Source of the DNA: a virus
Virus record (IMG/VR): IMGVR_UViG_3300042311_001316
Location: 1-64,000 of that record
Direction: 5' to 3' (one strand)
DNA length: 64,000 nucleotides
Position numbers and translations under genes: made by a program. The notes under the pieces were generated by a model. The model did not search any database, was not told the origin of the DNA, and saw only the letters and a list, made by a program, of their open reading frames with translations. Shown here piece by piece: positions 1-7,771 of this stretch (positions are counted from its first letter, which is position 1; each line of letters opens with the position of its first letter).

Positions 1-23
1 TTGTTAATAAATTCATCATCCAA

Positions 24-359
24 TTAAACTCTAATGTATTTTATATCTTTATAAAAAGTATTAAACAGTTCATTATCTGATTGACTATAATAATAAGCCG
101 TAGAATTATTTCTACTAACTTCAAGTTTTTCAAATTGATATTTTTGTCTTATTTCACCTGAATGGATTTTATTATTAATTTGAAAACATCTACTATCATG
201 TGTAGTTAGAATTAAATTTTTATCTTTATCTAAAAATTCAGTTTTTTGATTTTTTCTATCACCAAACCAAAAACCTTTAAGCATTATTTTATAATTTTTT
301 GGTCGATTATACGAAAAATAAGTATAATCAACATTAACAACTTCAATATCTACTAGCAT
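24..359 (-). CDS. Hypothetical protein, 111 aa
   Basis: I do not recognise this protein. It is mixed polar and aromatic, has no signal peptide or membrane segment, and lacks the C-terminal tail shared by many small genes in this window. The ATG start is supported by an AGGAG ribosome binding site about 7 nt upstream on the minus strand. It lies downstream of a terminator hairpin, so it is probably transcribed separately from the two genes at 548-1295. Confidence 0.7.
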   Translation of the reverse strand: MLVDIEVVNVDYTYFSYNRPKNYKIMLKGFWFGDRKNQKTEFLDKDKNLILTTHDSRCFQINNKIHSGEIRQKYQFEKLEVSRNNSTAYYYSQSDNELFNTFYKDIKYIRV

Positions 360-410
360 AAATTTCTCCTAAATTTACATCAGTATAATCGAATAGAAAT
401 TTTAATCAAT

Positions 411-431
411 AAAAAAGGGAGCTAATGCTCC
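411..431 (-). terminator. Rho-independent terminator, minus strand
   Basis: On the minus strand the sequence reads GGAGC-ATTA-GCTCC followed by a run of T. It would end transcripts coming from the two minus-strand genes at 548-1295. Confidence 0.75.
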
Positions 432-455
432 ATGTCAAGTGATTTTTTAAATTTA

Positions 456-547
456 ATTTTTGTTAAGTTGCAGTTATAGGAATTGGTAAGAAATAGTGAG
501 GATTTCTGCGGCTCTTCATGAATAGAAAAAATATTGATATAATAAAA
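456..547. repeat. Intergenic repeat module, copy A
   Basis: Two conserved blocks, about 457-482 and 503-526, separated by about 20 variable bases, recur at the same spacing at 38836-38927. Both copies lie directly downstream of an HRLTGPA-family gene. On the plus strand GTTGCAG can pair with CTGCGGC across the variable part, using two G-U pairs. The function is unknown. Confidence 0.7.
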
Positions 548-847
548 TTATGTGTGTTTTAACAACATTTCAATTTGAAATGCATTTGATTGATTGGGAT
601 GATCTTTTAACCAATCATGAATATTATAATATCGTTTTCCATTTAAACCATAAGCGTAATCAACCCAAATATATGCTGGTCCAGTTAATCGATGCCATTT
701 ATCGCCTTTTAAGCACCAAAGGTTTTCGCCTGTTTTTAAATTTTCAGCGGCGGGCGTATTTTCATCGGGTGAAGAAATATTATTCCAAGAAATCTCTTTT
801 TCGTCATCAGTTGTATATTTCTTTCCATCAATATAATAGATAATCAT
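548..847 (-). CDS. HRLTGPA-family small protein, 99 aa
   Basis: This is a member of the dispersed family found 12 times in this window. The plan is: N-terminal YYIDGKKYTTDD strand; SSPDENTPA loop; WC-x(3-5)-W/H; HRLTGPA-x-I core; a LNGKRYY strand; then WLKDHPNQ-x-NAFQVEMLLK at the C-terminus. The HRLTGPA-x(n)-G-x(3)-(F/Y)-x-LNGK core resembles one unit of MORN or YwqK-like repeats (inference). It has no signal peptide. GAAAGAAAGA acts as a weak ribosome binding site. Function unknown. Confidence 0.85.
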   Translation of the reverse strand: MIIYYIDGKKYTTDDEKEISWNNISSPDENTPAAENLKTGENLWCLKGDKWHRLTGPAYIWVDYAYGLNGKRYYNIHDWLKDHPNQSNAFQIEMLLKHT

Positions 848-962
848 TCATCTTTCTTTCAAATAGCGGTTTAACGGCGATTAGAGGCATGTTACAGCGG
901 GTTTAGATTAATTTGGATAATTGGGTACTTAATTAAGTTAATCGGCTTTAAATCGCTTAAAA
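848..962. repeat. Duplicated intergenic spacer with a long imperfect inverted repeat
   Basis: This spacer between two family genes is homologous to 39611-39728. The arms 865-883 and 939-957 can pair over 19 positions with two mismatches and one G-U. In the second copy one of the mismatches (C opposite T) becomes an A-T pair. It may form a structured RNA in the mRNA linking the two genes. Confidence 0.6.
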
Positions 963-1295
963 CTAATTTTTCAAGTACCAAAGAACTTTATCGGTTTCAG
1001 TCATTCCTAATGCATTAAAGTAAAGATCAGGATTTGGATGATCTTTAATCCATTCTTTTACGGTTTCATAATATTTTCCATTTAAATAAAAATGTTTTGA
1101 TTTATCAGCACGTATTAAAGCAACTCCAGTTAATCGATGAAATTTCCAACCTTTTTTACACCAAATTTTAAATCCATTTGATAAATTTTCATAAGCTGGT
1201 GTATTTTCATTTGGGGAAGAAACATAATCATCTGGAACATCTCTACGTTCATCGGTTGTAAATTTTTGTCCATCAATATAATAAACATAATTCAT
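963..1295 (-). CDS. HRLTGPA-family small protein, 110 aa, long C-terminal form
   Basis: It has the YYIDGQKFTTDE start, SSPNENTPA loop, WCKKG, FHRLTGVALI core and FYLNGKYY strand. The C-terminus is of the second kind: HPNPDLYF-x-ALG, then TETDKVLWYLKN, which matches the shared C-terminal tail of many unrelated small proteins here. The start is ATG with AAGGAAAA upstream. It is probably co-transcribed with the gene at 548-847. Function unknown. Confidence 0.85.
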   Translation of the reverse strand: MNYVYYIDGQKFTTDERRDVPDDYVSSPNENTPAYENLSNGFKIWCKKGWKFHRLTGVALIRADKSKHFYLNGKYYETVKEWIKDHPNPDLYFNALGMTETDKVLWYLKN

Positions 1296-1372
1296 AATTT
1301 TTCCTTTTTAATTTTGTATTCTTTTAAAATTTTATCTATTTTTAATAGTAGGTTTTTAAAAGGGTTTTAACG

Positions 1373-3859
1373 ATGTATATTGATGCTTGGGTTGATAATA
1401 AAAATAATTCAGTAAAAGTAATTGAGCGCAATTCTCTTAATGAGAGAATTATTTTAGATTATCCTTGTAATTGGGTATATTACCACGATGATAAAAATGG
1501 TCAATACCGAAATGCCTGGAATCAACCAATTAAAAAAATAGTTTGTAAAACTCGTAAAGAAATGGTTTCACAAGTAACTAAATTAAATGCTAGTGGAATT
1601 AACACTTATGAAAGTGATATTAATGTTTTATATAAAACATTATCAGAAAATTATATGGATACAAAAGTTCCAGAATTAAACACAATGTTTTTCGATATCG
1701 AGGTTGAAGTAGATACAAAAAAGGGATTTGCCAAACCCACTGATCCTTGGGCACCAGTAACAGCCATAACTTCATATTATACAAAAACAAAATCTTTGCA
1801 TACTTGGGCATTAGTTCCAAATACTGTAACAGAAGAAGAAGAAAATCGTTTATTAAAAAAATATTCCAATTTAAAATTATATCATGATGAAGTTTCTTTA
1901 TTACAAGACTTTCTTGAAACTTTACCAGATGTTGATGTTTTAAGTGGATGGAATTCAACCGCTTACGATATTCCTTATCTTGTAAATCGAGTTCGAAGAA
2001 TAGCCAAACATTTAGATACAAAATGGTGTGATTTCGATCAAACACCAATTAGAAAGAAATATGTAAAATTTAAAAAAACACATTTTACATATGAATTTGT
2101 TGGTCGCACACATTTAGATTATTTGGAACTTTATCAAAAACACAATGGTCAACAATTACATAGTTATCGTTTAGATTTTGTTGCTGAGCATGAAATCAAA
2201 GAAAACAAAATTCCCTATGAAGGCACATTAGAACAATTATACTTAGAAGAATTTGATAAATTCTTAGAATACAACCGTCAAGACGTTATTCTTATTGTTA
2301 AAATTGATGAAAATAAAAAATTTATTGATTTAGCCAATGTTGTTGCACATAACTCATGTGTTTTATTAAAACATACGATGGGAACAGTTGTAATGACTGA
2401 ACAAAGTATTGTAAATCAATATAATTTAATGCAAATGAAAGTATTGGATAAAAAGCGTTCAGATAAAAAATTCATTGATAACGACGATGAAGAAGTTGAT
2501 CTTTATGATTTATTAGATAATGCTCCTAAAAATTATTGGGAAGATGATGAAGATGATGAAGATTTAGGATTAGTTGTTGGTGCTTATGTTGCTGACCCGA
2601 AGCAAGGAATGCATTATCATGTTGGCGCAACTGATGTTAGTAGTCTTTATCCAAGTTTAATTCGTGCATTAAACATGAGTCCAGAAACATTATTTGCACA
2701 AATTTTACCTACATTAACCGAACCTTGGTTACATAAAAGATTAAAAGAAGTTAAAAAACCAAGTGAAGCTTGGGATAACGTTTTTGCTGTTTTAGAATAC
2801 GATGAAATTTTAAAACAAAGTGATATTGAATTAACAGTTGAATTAATCCAAGAAAAGAAAATTTTTACTGCAACGGCCAAAGAAATTTATCAATGGATAT
2901 TTGCTGAAAATTCTGGAATTTGTCTTACAGCAAATGGTACAATTTTTGATAAAACACGAGTGGGTGTAATTCCTCAATTATTAACAAAATGGTATGCAGA
3001 ACGTCAATACCTACAAAGTCAAGAAAAAGCTGTAGGTAAATTTATGGATGGTGAATTAACCTTTGAATTATCCAAAGACTTAATTGCTCAATTGAAAAAA
3101 GACATTGTGTATGTTAATAAAATTGAAAAATTTAATATTGGCGATTTAAGTAAAATTCTTGAAAGTGATTATAAAACAATTTTGAAATTTTTCAATGAGT
3201 TACATTTAACTTTTGATGAAAATGATAAAATCGTTGGTAAAGATATTGATTATAAGTATTGGAAAAAATATTGGAATGCTCGCCAACAAGCAAAGAAAAT
3301 TAATTTGAATGCTCTTTATGGTGCGTTATTAAATGAAGGTTTAAGATTTTACGATGTAAGATTAGGTCAAAGTACAACTATGTCAGGTAGAATGGTTGTT
3401 AAACATATGGGTGCAAAAACAAATGAAATTATAACCGGAGAATATGATTACTTAGGTAAATCTATTGTGGCCCAGGATACTGATTCAATTTTTTTTGATT
3501 CAATAATATCAACAAATATTTACAATAAAAAAACAATTAAAGAATTATTTGACATTTGTCCTATAAAATGGCAAGTTGGAGATAAAGAGTATTCAGTAGA
3601 TGATCGTATTAAAGTATTAAGTTATAATCCTGAAAAGCAACAAGCAGAATTTATGCCTATTAATTATATCTATCGCCATAAAGTTACAAAAAAGAAATGG
3701 CGCATAGAAGATCAATTTGGAAATGAATTAATTGTTACTGATGACCACTCTATAATGATTGAACGAGACAATCAATTGCCAGAAATTAAACCAAGAGATA
3801 TAAAAGAAGATGATTTGATTATATCTGTAAACGAGGAAAATAAAAATGACCAAAAATAA
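1373..3859 (+). CDS. 43: DNA polymerase gp43, N-terminal part plus N-intein
   Basis: Family B replicative polymerase, first half. Residues 1-704 are polymerase: Exo I FDIE near residue 107, Exo II GWNSTAYDIPYL near 192, Exo III YNRQD near 300, motif A DVSSLYPSLI near 423, motif B KKINLNALYG near 645, and the start of motif C (AQDTD) ending at residue 704. Residue Ser705 begins an intein: block A SIFFDSIIS, and block B LIVTDDH carries the T-x-x-H motif. The ORF stops after 124 intein residues. The rest of motif C and the thumb are encoded at 4760-5782. The two proteins should be joined by trans-splicing at DTD/S. A GGG-rich ribosome binding site precedes the ATG. Confidence 0.95.
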   Translation: MYIDAWVDNKNNSVKVIERNSLNERIILDYPCNWVYYHDDKNGQYRNAWNQPIKKIVCKTRKEMVSQVTKLNASGINTYESDINVLYKTLSENYMDTKVPELNTMFFDIEVEVDTKKGFAKPTDPWAPVTAITSYYTKTKSLHTWALVPNTVTEEEENRLLKKYSNLKLYHDEVSLLQDFLETLPDVDVLSGWNSTAYDIPYLVNRVRRIAKHLDTKWCDFDQTPIRKKYVKFKKTHFTYEFVGRTHLDYLELYQKHNGQQLHSYRLDFVAEHEIKENKIPYEGTLEQLYLEEFDKFLEYNRQDVILIVKIDENKKFIDLANVVAHNSCVLLKHTMGTVVMTEQSIVNQYNLMQMKVLDKKRSDKKFIDNDDEEVDLYDLLDNAPKNYWEDDEDDEDLGLVVGAYVADPKQGMHYHVGATDVSSLYPSLIRALNMSPETLFAQILPTLTEPWLHKRLKEVKKPSEAWDNVFAVLEYDEILKQSDIELTVELIQEKKIFTATAKEIYQWIFAENSGICLTANGTIFDKTRVGVIPQLLTKWYAERQYLQSQEKAVGKFMDGELTFELSKDLIAQLKKDIVYVNKIEKFNIGDLSKILESDYKTILKFFNELHLTFDENDKIVGKDIDYKYWKKYWNARQQAKKINLNALYGALLNEGLRFYDVRLGQSTTMSGRMVVKHMGAKTNEIITGEYDYLGKSIVAQDTDSIFFDSIISTNIYNKKTIKELFDICPIKWQVGDKEYSVDDRIKVLSYNPEKQQAEFMPINYIYRHKVTKKKWRIEDQFGNELIVTDDHSIMIERDNQLPEIKPRDIKEDDLIISVNEENKNDQK
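3485..3856 (+). other. Split intein, N-terminal fragment
   Basis: This segment encodes residues 705-828 of the first polymerase ORF. Ser1 is followed by a D-S-I block A and a T-x-x-H block B, as in class 1 inteins. It sits exactly in polymerase motif C (DTD/S), a highly conserved active-site position of the kind inteins favour. Confidence 0.9.
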
Positions 3860-4757
3860 CACAAATAAAAAGAAATTTTACACAAGCGAAGATGTTACAA
3901 ATGGCGATGCAGTTAAATGTGAACATTGCGGCGGTTTTATGCCCATGATTCAATGGTCGCATTTAAAATATAAATGTAAATCAAATATTACTGTAAAAGA
4001 ATATAAAGAATTATATCCAAATGCAAAAGTAGTAGCAGAAAATGTTTTAAAGCAATCAGTTAATACATTGGAAAACATGATTAGAATTTATGGCGAAGAA
4101 GAAGGACAAAAACGCTGGGATTCTTATAGAAATAAACAAGCAGTAACCAATACGTTTGAATATAAAAAAGAAAAATATGGTTGGACTGAAGAAGATTTTG
4201 ATAAGTACAACCAATCAAGAGCCGTAACCAAAGAAAATTTAATTAATCGTCATGGTGATGAAAAAGGCTTAGAAATTTGGAATAATTATATTGAGCAACA
4301 AAGATATACTTGTAGTAAAGATTATTTTATTGAAGAGTATGGTGAAGATAAAGGTTTAAATAAATATCATGCTTGGAATGATAAAAGATTAACTACTTCT
4401 AATTTGGAATTAGAGATAAATGAATTTTTAGAGATGTTATTTGGTAAACTAGATAAACAAATCGAAATTGCAGATAATAATAAGCAGACGCATTATTATT
4501 TTGATTGTGGTTCAATTGAAAAGAAAAAAATTATTGAAATACATGGTGATTTATTTCATGCCAATCCTAAAAAATTTAAAAAAGATGATATGATTAGTAT
4601 TAAAAAAATGAAAGCCGAAGAAATTTGGAAAAAAGATCAACATAAACAAAATTTAGCAAAACAACAAGGGTATGATGTTTTTGTTATTTGGGAAATGGAT
4701 TGGCATTCCAATAAAGAAGAAGTATTAGAGCAAGTAACAAATTGGTGGAAGCAATAA
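3846..4757 (+). CDS. Vsr-like (EDxHD-type) homing endonuclease inside the broken polymerase gene
   Basis: The 303-aa protein starts with a CEHC-x(14)-C zinc-finger-like and MucR-like segment (SHLKYK, VKEYKELYP). Three repeats of the type YGEEEG-x(3)-W, HGDEKG-x(3)-W and YGEDKG follow, known from phage homing endonucleases. The C-terminal nuclease part has FDCGS, IIEIHGDLFH, KDQHKQNLAKQQGYDVFVIWEMDW-like blocks resembling Vsr nucleases. It overlaps the end of the N-terminal polymerase ORF by 14 nt and ends 2 nt before the C-terminal ORF. GAGG precedes its ATG. This matches the known fractured-gene arrangement: split intein with a free-standing endonuclease. Its likely target is the uninterrupted polymerase gene of related phages (inference). 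Confidence 0.88.
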   Translation: MTKNNTNKKKFYTSEDVTNGDAVKCEHCGGFMPMIQWSHLKYKCKSNITVKEYKELYPNAKVVAENVLKQSVNTLENMIRIYGEEEGQKRWDSYRNKQAVTNTFEYKKEKYGWTEEDFDKYNQSRAVTKENLINRHGDEKGLEIWNNYIEQQRYTCSKDYFIEEYGEDKGLNKYHAWNDKRLTTSNLELEINEFLEMLFGKLDKQIEIADNNKQTHYYFDCGSIEKKKIIEIHGDLFHANPKKFKKDDMISIKKMKAEEIWKKDQHKQNLAKQQGYDVFVIWEMDWHSNKEEVLEQVTNWWKQ

Positions 4758-4759
4758 GA

Positions 4760-4894
4760 ATGCAAGTAATAAAAGCAATAATTAAAAAAGTAGAATGTAT
4801 TGGTGAATTCCAAGAAGCAACAGATTTCGTTTATGATATTGGTATTAAAGGAGACACGCCTTATTTCTTTGCCAATAATATATTAGCGCACAAT
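4760..4894 (+). other. Split intein, C-terminal fragment
   Basis: A 45-codon C-intein ending in Ala-His-Asn, directly followed by extein Ser. The length and block F/G residues are typical of naturally split inteins. Confidence 0.9.
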
Positions 4895-5782
4895 TCTTGT
4901 TATTTTTCTGTTTATTCATCTGTTGATGATGAAATGAAAAATTATTTAGATAATAATCGTGATGAAGTTGTAAAACTTTATGATGAAATTGCTCAAAACG
5001 TAAATGATAGTTTTCCTGAATTTATGATGCAAGCATTTAATACCAATTATGATACTGGATCGTTTATTAAATGTGGTCGTGAAATTGTTGCTTCTCGTGG
5101 CGTTTATGTTAAAAAGAAAAAATATGCTTTGATGGTTTACGACAAAGAAGGCAAACGATTAGACGTTGACAACAAGCCCGGCGAATTAAAAGTTATGGGT
5201 TTAGATTTGAAACGCGCAGATACGCCAAAATACATGCAAAACTTTTTGGAAAAAGTTTTAACTAATGTATTGACAGGTGTTGAAGAATCAAGTATTCACG
5301 ATGATGTAGAGGTTTTTCGTGAACAGTTTAAATCTCGTCCTGGTTGGGAAAAAGGCACTCCTAAAAAAACAAATGGTATTTCAATGTATAGTGAAAAACT
5401 AAATTTTGTTAATGATATGGATTTTGCTAATCGAACCAAAGCCTTATCAAAAGGTAAAAAAATGAGTGTAAACATGCCTGGACATATTCGTGCAGCATTA
5501 AATTATGAGAAATTAAAAGAAGTGTTTAATGATAATATTTCTATTTCTCATAGCGATGGTGGTAAAGTTATTGTTTGTAAATTATTACCTAATGTGTATA
5601 ATATGACGAGCATTGCTTATCCAATTGATGAGCCTCATTTACCGCAATGGTTTAAAGATTTACCTTTTGATCATGCAGCCATGGAAGATGCAATTATTGA
5701 TGCAAAATTAAACAACGCAATTGGTGTTTTAAATTGGGATTTACGAAAAAAACAAGATTTGCCTGATGATTTATGGATTTAA
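4760..5782 (+). CDS. 43: DNA polymerase gp43, C-intein plus C-terminal part
   Basis: I chose the ATG at 4760 over the TTG at 4742 because GGAAG lies 8 nt upstream of it. The first 45 residues are the C-intein (VYDIGI, then ANNILAHN), ending in His-Asn. The following Ser is the splice nucleophile and completes DTDS, followed by CYFSVYSS. The remaining 295 residues are the palm end and thumb. The spliced polymerase would be about 999 aa, against 898 in T4. Confidence 0.93.
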   Translation: MQVIKAIIKKVECIGEFQEATDFVYDIGIKGDTPYFFANNILAHNSCYFSVYSSVDDEMKNYLDNNRDEVVKLYDEIAQNVNDSFPEFMMQAFNTNYDTGSFIKCGREIVASRGVYVKKKKYALMVYDKEGKRLDVDNKPGELKVMGLDLKRADTPKYMQNFLEKVLTNVLTGVEESSIHDDVEVFREQFKSRPGWEKGTPKKTNGISMYSEKLNFVNDMDFANRTKALSKGKKMSVNMPGHIRAALNYEKLKEVFNDNISISHSDGGKVIVCKLLPNVYNMTSIAYPIDEPHLPQWFKDLPFDHAAMEDAIIDAKLNNAIGVLNWDLRKKQDLPDDLWI

Positions 5783-5783
5783 T

Positions 5784-5812
5784 TTGACATAAGGTTCGGG
5801 TTATGATAAACA
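5784..5812 (+). promoter_or_regulatory. Candidate sigma70-type promoter
   Basis: TTGACA at 5784-5789, 17-nt spacer, and a weaker -10 TAAACA at 5807-5812. It is placed to drive the 92-aa gene and the clamp gene. Confidence 0.45.
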
Positions 5813-5840
5813 TAAAACATTCATTAAGAAGGATTTAAAA

Positions 5841-6119
5841 ATGGATAATAAAGTACAATACACAGAAACTAGATTTATCAATGGTCAACGAGTAGTAGAA
5901 CTTGAGTATCTTCATGATGAAGATAAAAAACTACGTGCAATTAATATTGTTTGGGAAGCAGAAAATGGTGATCGTGTTGATGAACCAGAAATTGCAAAAG
6001 GTACTGATCGATATAATGCAGTAATTGAATATTTCCAAAAACACAATGAACTTGATAAAGCTGAAAAAGCTGCACAAGAACCTGTAGCAACTGCCGATGT
6101 TTCTGCTGAACAAGCCTGA
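5841..6119 (+). CDS. Hypothetical protein, 92 aa
   Basis: Not recognised. The first 70 residues look folded, with alternating strand and charged helix. The last 20 are Ala- and Glu-rich and probably disordered. A clear AAGGA precedes the ATG. It lies between the polymerase and the clamp and is probably co-transcribed with the clamp from the promoter at 5784. Confidence 0.8.
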   Translation: MDNKVQYTETRFINGQRVVELEYLHDEDKKLRAINIVWEAENGDRVDEPEIAKGTDRYNAVIEYFQKHNELDKAEKAAQEPVATADVSAEQA

Positions 6120-6133
6120 TTATAAGGCTTGTT

Positions 6134-6844
6134 ATGAAAGAAATTTACGATATAATTAAAAAACTAAGTGTTATAAATCCAGAACATGTTCGAATTAATC
6201 AAACTGAAAATGTATTATTTGAGTGTTCAAATCCAGAAAAAACTGTTTATGGATGGGCAACATTAAACACTTCTGCACATTTTGGTGATTTTGTTATTTC
6301 AGATATTTCTATGCTTTTAGGATTATATTCTTATGAAGGATATAGACAAGAAAACTCAGATATTAAAATAAAATTTAATAATGATAATCGACCTACAAGT
6401 ATTGAATTTTCTGATTTAAAAGGAACTACAAGTAGTTATAAACTTGCTGATCCTAAATTATTCCCAAGTAATAAACGAGTTGGAAATACGCCCCCTGATA
6501 TGAGTTTTAATCCTGATTTTGAAAAAATTAAAAATTTCTCAAAGTTATTTTCTATTTTTTCTAAAAAAGAAAAATTATTTTGGACACACAGCGAAGGTGA
6601 TAAATTAATAGCTGGTTTTGGTCAAGTAAATGCTAATACTAATCAAGGTCAAATGATTTTACATGATTCAGGTGCAATGCGTTTAAATCAAATTTGTTAT
6701 TGGAATTGTGTTAACTTTTTAAATGTATTACAAATTGATCAATCTGATACATTAATTAAAATTAATGGTCGTGGTCAAATGGTAGTAGAATTTAAATCAA
6801 ATGGTATTGATTATCAGTTTGCCTTTGTTGGGCAAAAAGTGTAA
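6134..6844 (+). CDS. 45: Sliding clamp gp45 (PCNA-like)
   Basis: At 236 aa it is close to T4 gp45 (228 aa). Similarity is low but the pattern fits: MKEIYDIIKKLSVINPEHVRI opening, a DISMLLGLYSYEG segment like gp45 DLNGFLGIL, a central linker and a second half repeating the fold (FEKIKNFSKLFSIF, then SGAMRLNQ). It would form a ring and tether the polymerase. In T4, gp45 also activates late transcription together with gp55, which is encoded at 20513. A terminator follows. Position next to gene 43 supports the call. Confidence 0.8.
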   Translation: MKEIYDIIKKLSVINPEHVRINQTENVLFECSNPEKTVYGWATLNTSAHFGDFVISDISMLLGLYSYEGYRQENSDIKIKFNNDNRPTSIEFSDLKGTTSSYKLADPKLFPSNKRVGNTPPDMSFNPDFEKIKNFSKLFSIFSKKEKLFWTHSEGDKLIAGFGQVNANTNQGQMILHDSGAMRLNQICYWNCVNFLNVLQIDQSDTLIKINGRGQMVVEFKSNGIDYQFAFVGQKV

Positions 6845-6898
6845 CTTCTGCATTTTAATCAGAATTGGAGGTGAACCAAAGTTCGCTCGCGGAGTTAC
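6841..6898 (+). other. Compact fold at the end of the clamp mRNA
   Basis: GTAACT (6841-6846) pairs with AGTTAC (6893-6898) and encloses two small hairpins, TCTG/CAGA and TTGG/CCAA. The second loop carries GGAGGTGA, a near-perfect anti-16S sequence with no start codon after it. The closing stem includes the clamp stop codon. It is tRNA-like in outline only. Confidence 0.35.
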
Positions 6899-6904
6899 AT
6901 TCAA

Positions 6905-6936
6905 AAGAGCTAACCATTGGTTAGCTCTTTTTTTTT
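6905..6936 (+). terminator. Strong rho-independent terminator after the clamp gene
   Basis: An 11-bp perfect stem with a 3-nt loop, followed by a run of eight or more T. Confidence 0.92.
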
Positions 6937-7021
6937 GTTTAATTTACTGTTATGTTATAGTTTGTATTAATATTAATATTTAAAAGATAAAATTGTAGAA
7001 GATATTAGAAAAAATATAAAA

Positions 7022-7048
7022 TAAAAAAGGAGGGATTTAATCCCTCCT
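7022..7048 (-). terminator. Rho-independent terminator, minus strand
   Basis: AGGAGGGAT/ATCCCTCCT stem followed on the minus strand by a T run. It ends the DUF1127-like transcript. Confidence 0.85.
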
Positions 7049-7112
7049 AATAATATGGTTTCCAATTTGGCATTGGAAATTTATTGATAATCCAATTAAT
7101 AAAGTTATTCAT
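7047..7112 (-). CDS. Possible 21-aa peptide coupled to the DUF1127-like gene
   Basis: A tiny ORF rich in Trp, Asn and Ile (begins MNNFINWIINKF) starts inside the last codons of the DUF1127-like gene (8-nt overlap) and ends in the terminator stem. Nothing beyond its position supports translation. Confidence 0.3.
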   Translation of the reverse strand: MNNFINWIINKFPMPNWKPYY

Positions 7113-7272
7113 TAATTTCACCAAATTTTGGATATTTTACACGATTGCAAATATCACCACGAGTTAAACCAATATCTTTTAAAAGATTATCTTCCATACG
7201 TGAAAGAGCAACACGATCTTTATGAGTTTGATTTACTGAGGCAAGCCATTTTACAATTTTAGTGATTTTCAT
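7105..7272 (-). CDS. DUF1127-like small protein, 55 aa
   Basis: A short gene below usual ORF cut-offs. The translation contains SRMEDNLLKDIGLTRGDI, which closely follows the DUF1127 (YjiS-like) signature L-x-D-x-L-L-x-D-I-G-L-T-R-x-D-I. That family is abundant in alphaproteobacteria, where small members have been linked to RNA and phosphate regulation. The start is ATG with AGGAG upstream. A promoter and a terminator frame it as its own unit. It may be captured from, or act on, the host (inference). Confidence 0.85.
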   Translation of the reverse strand: MKITKIVKWLASVNQTHKDRVALSRMEDNLLKDIGLTRGDICNRVKYPKFGEINE

Positions 7273-7301
7273 TTTTTTACTCCTAGTTGTTGTTAAAAAT
7301 A

Positions 7302-7330
7302 TATTTACCTTATTTTAAGGTGCAGTGCAA
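7302..7330 (-). promoter_or_regulatory. Promoter of the DUF1127-like gene
   Basis: On the minus strand: TTGCAC, 17-nt spacer, TAAATA, about 30 nt upstream of the ATG. Confidence 0.6.
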
Positions 7331-7402
7331 CATATTTTATTTATCGTCTGATATGCAAAAACTGCATATAAAATTAGTTTAGTTATGCAAAAAAGGATTT
7401 AT

Positions 7403-7711
7403 ATGACTTACATTTATTACATTGATGGTGAAAAATTTACAACTGATGATCATGATGATATTCCTCGTTATAAAATTTCCTCACCTGATGAAAACACGCC
7501 TGCTTTTGAGGATTTAAAAACTGGTCATAAATATTGGTGTTTAGAAGGCAATAGGTGGCATCGATTAACTGGCCCGGCTATTATTCGAAAAAATAGAAGT
7601 TATTCTTTTTGGTTAAATGATGAACATTTTTATAGTGTTGAAGAATGGCTTAAATTTCATCCAAATCAAACAAATGCCTTTCAAGTGGAAATGCTTTTAA
7701 AATATTCTTGA
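7403..7711 (+). CDS. HRLTGPA-family small protein, 102 aa
   Basis: I chose the ATG at 7403 over the one at 7385: AAAAGG lies 6 nt before it, and other family members also begin MTYIYYIDGEKFTTDD. It carries SSPDENTPAFEDL, WCLEGNRWHRLTGPAII, FWLNDEHFY and ends in HPNQTNAFQVEMLLKYS. Function unknown. Confidence 0.85.
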   Translation: MTYIYYIDGEKFTTDDHDDIPRYKISSPDENTPAFEDLKTGHKYWCLEGNRWHRLTGPAIIRKNRSYSFWLNDEHFYSVEEWLKFHPNQTNAFQVEMLLKYS

Positions 7712-7735
7712 CAAAAAAATTTAATCGAGTATATT
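7708..7735 (+). promoter_or_regulatory. Sigma70-type promoter
   Basis: TTGACA, 16-nt spacer, TATATT. It begins at the stop codon of the preceding family gene and serves the 62-aa gene and probably those behind it. Confidence 0.75.
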
Positions 7736-7771
7736 TTAATTATCTAATCATTCATAAAAGGAGTTAATTAA

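Noticed and set aside
550-843. Plus-strand ORF of 97 aa opposite the HRLTGPA gene at 548
   Set aside because: The minus-strand frame matches 11 other family members, so the plus-strand frame is its shadow.
1620-2048. Antisense ORFs such as those at 1620-2048, 2647-2880, 12667-12858, 13003-13242 and 54604-54813
   Set aside because: They lie fully inside strongly supported genes on the other strand, lack ribosome binding sites and have low-complexity translations. Treated as shadows.
2341-2362. VVAHNSC in the polymerase N-terminal part, which looks like an intein end (HN/S)
   Set aside because: There is no intein N-terminal block upstream and the surrounding residues continue the polymerase sequence without a gap. 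Chance likeness.
6841-6898. A tRNA-like gene with a Lys-type (TTT) anticodon loop
   Set aside because: The stem closing the fold is only 58 nt long overall, there is no D arm and the T-loop lacks the GTTCRA pattern. I found no convincing tRNA anywhere in the window.
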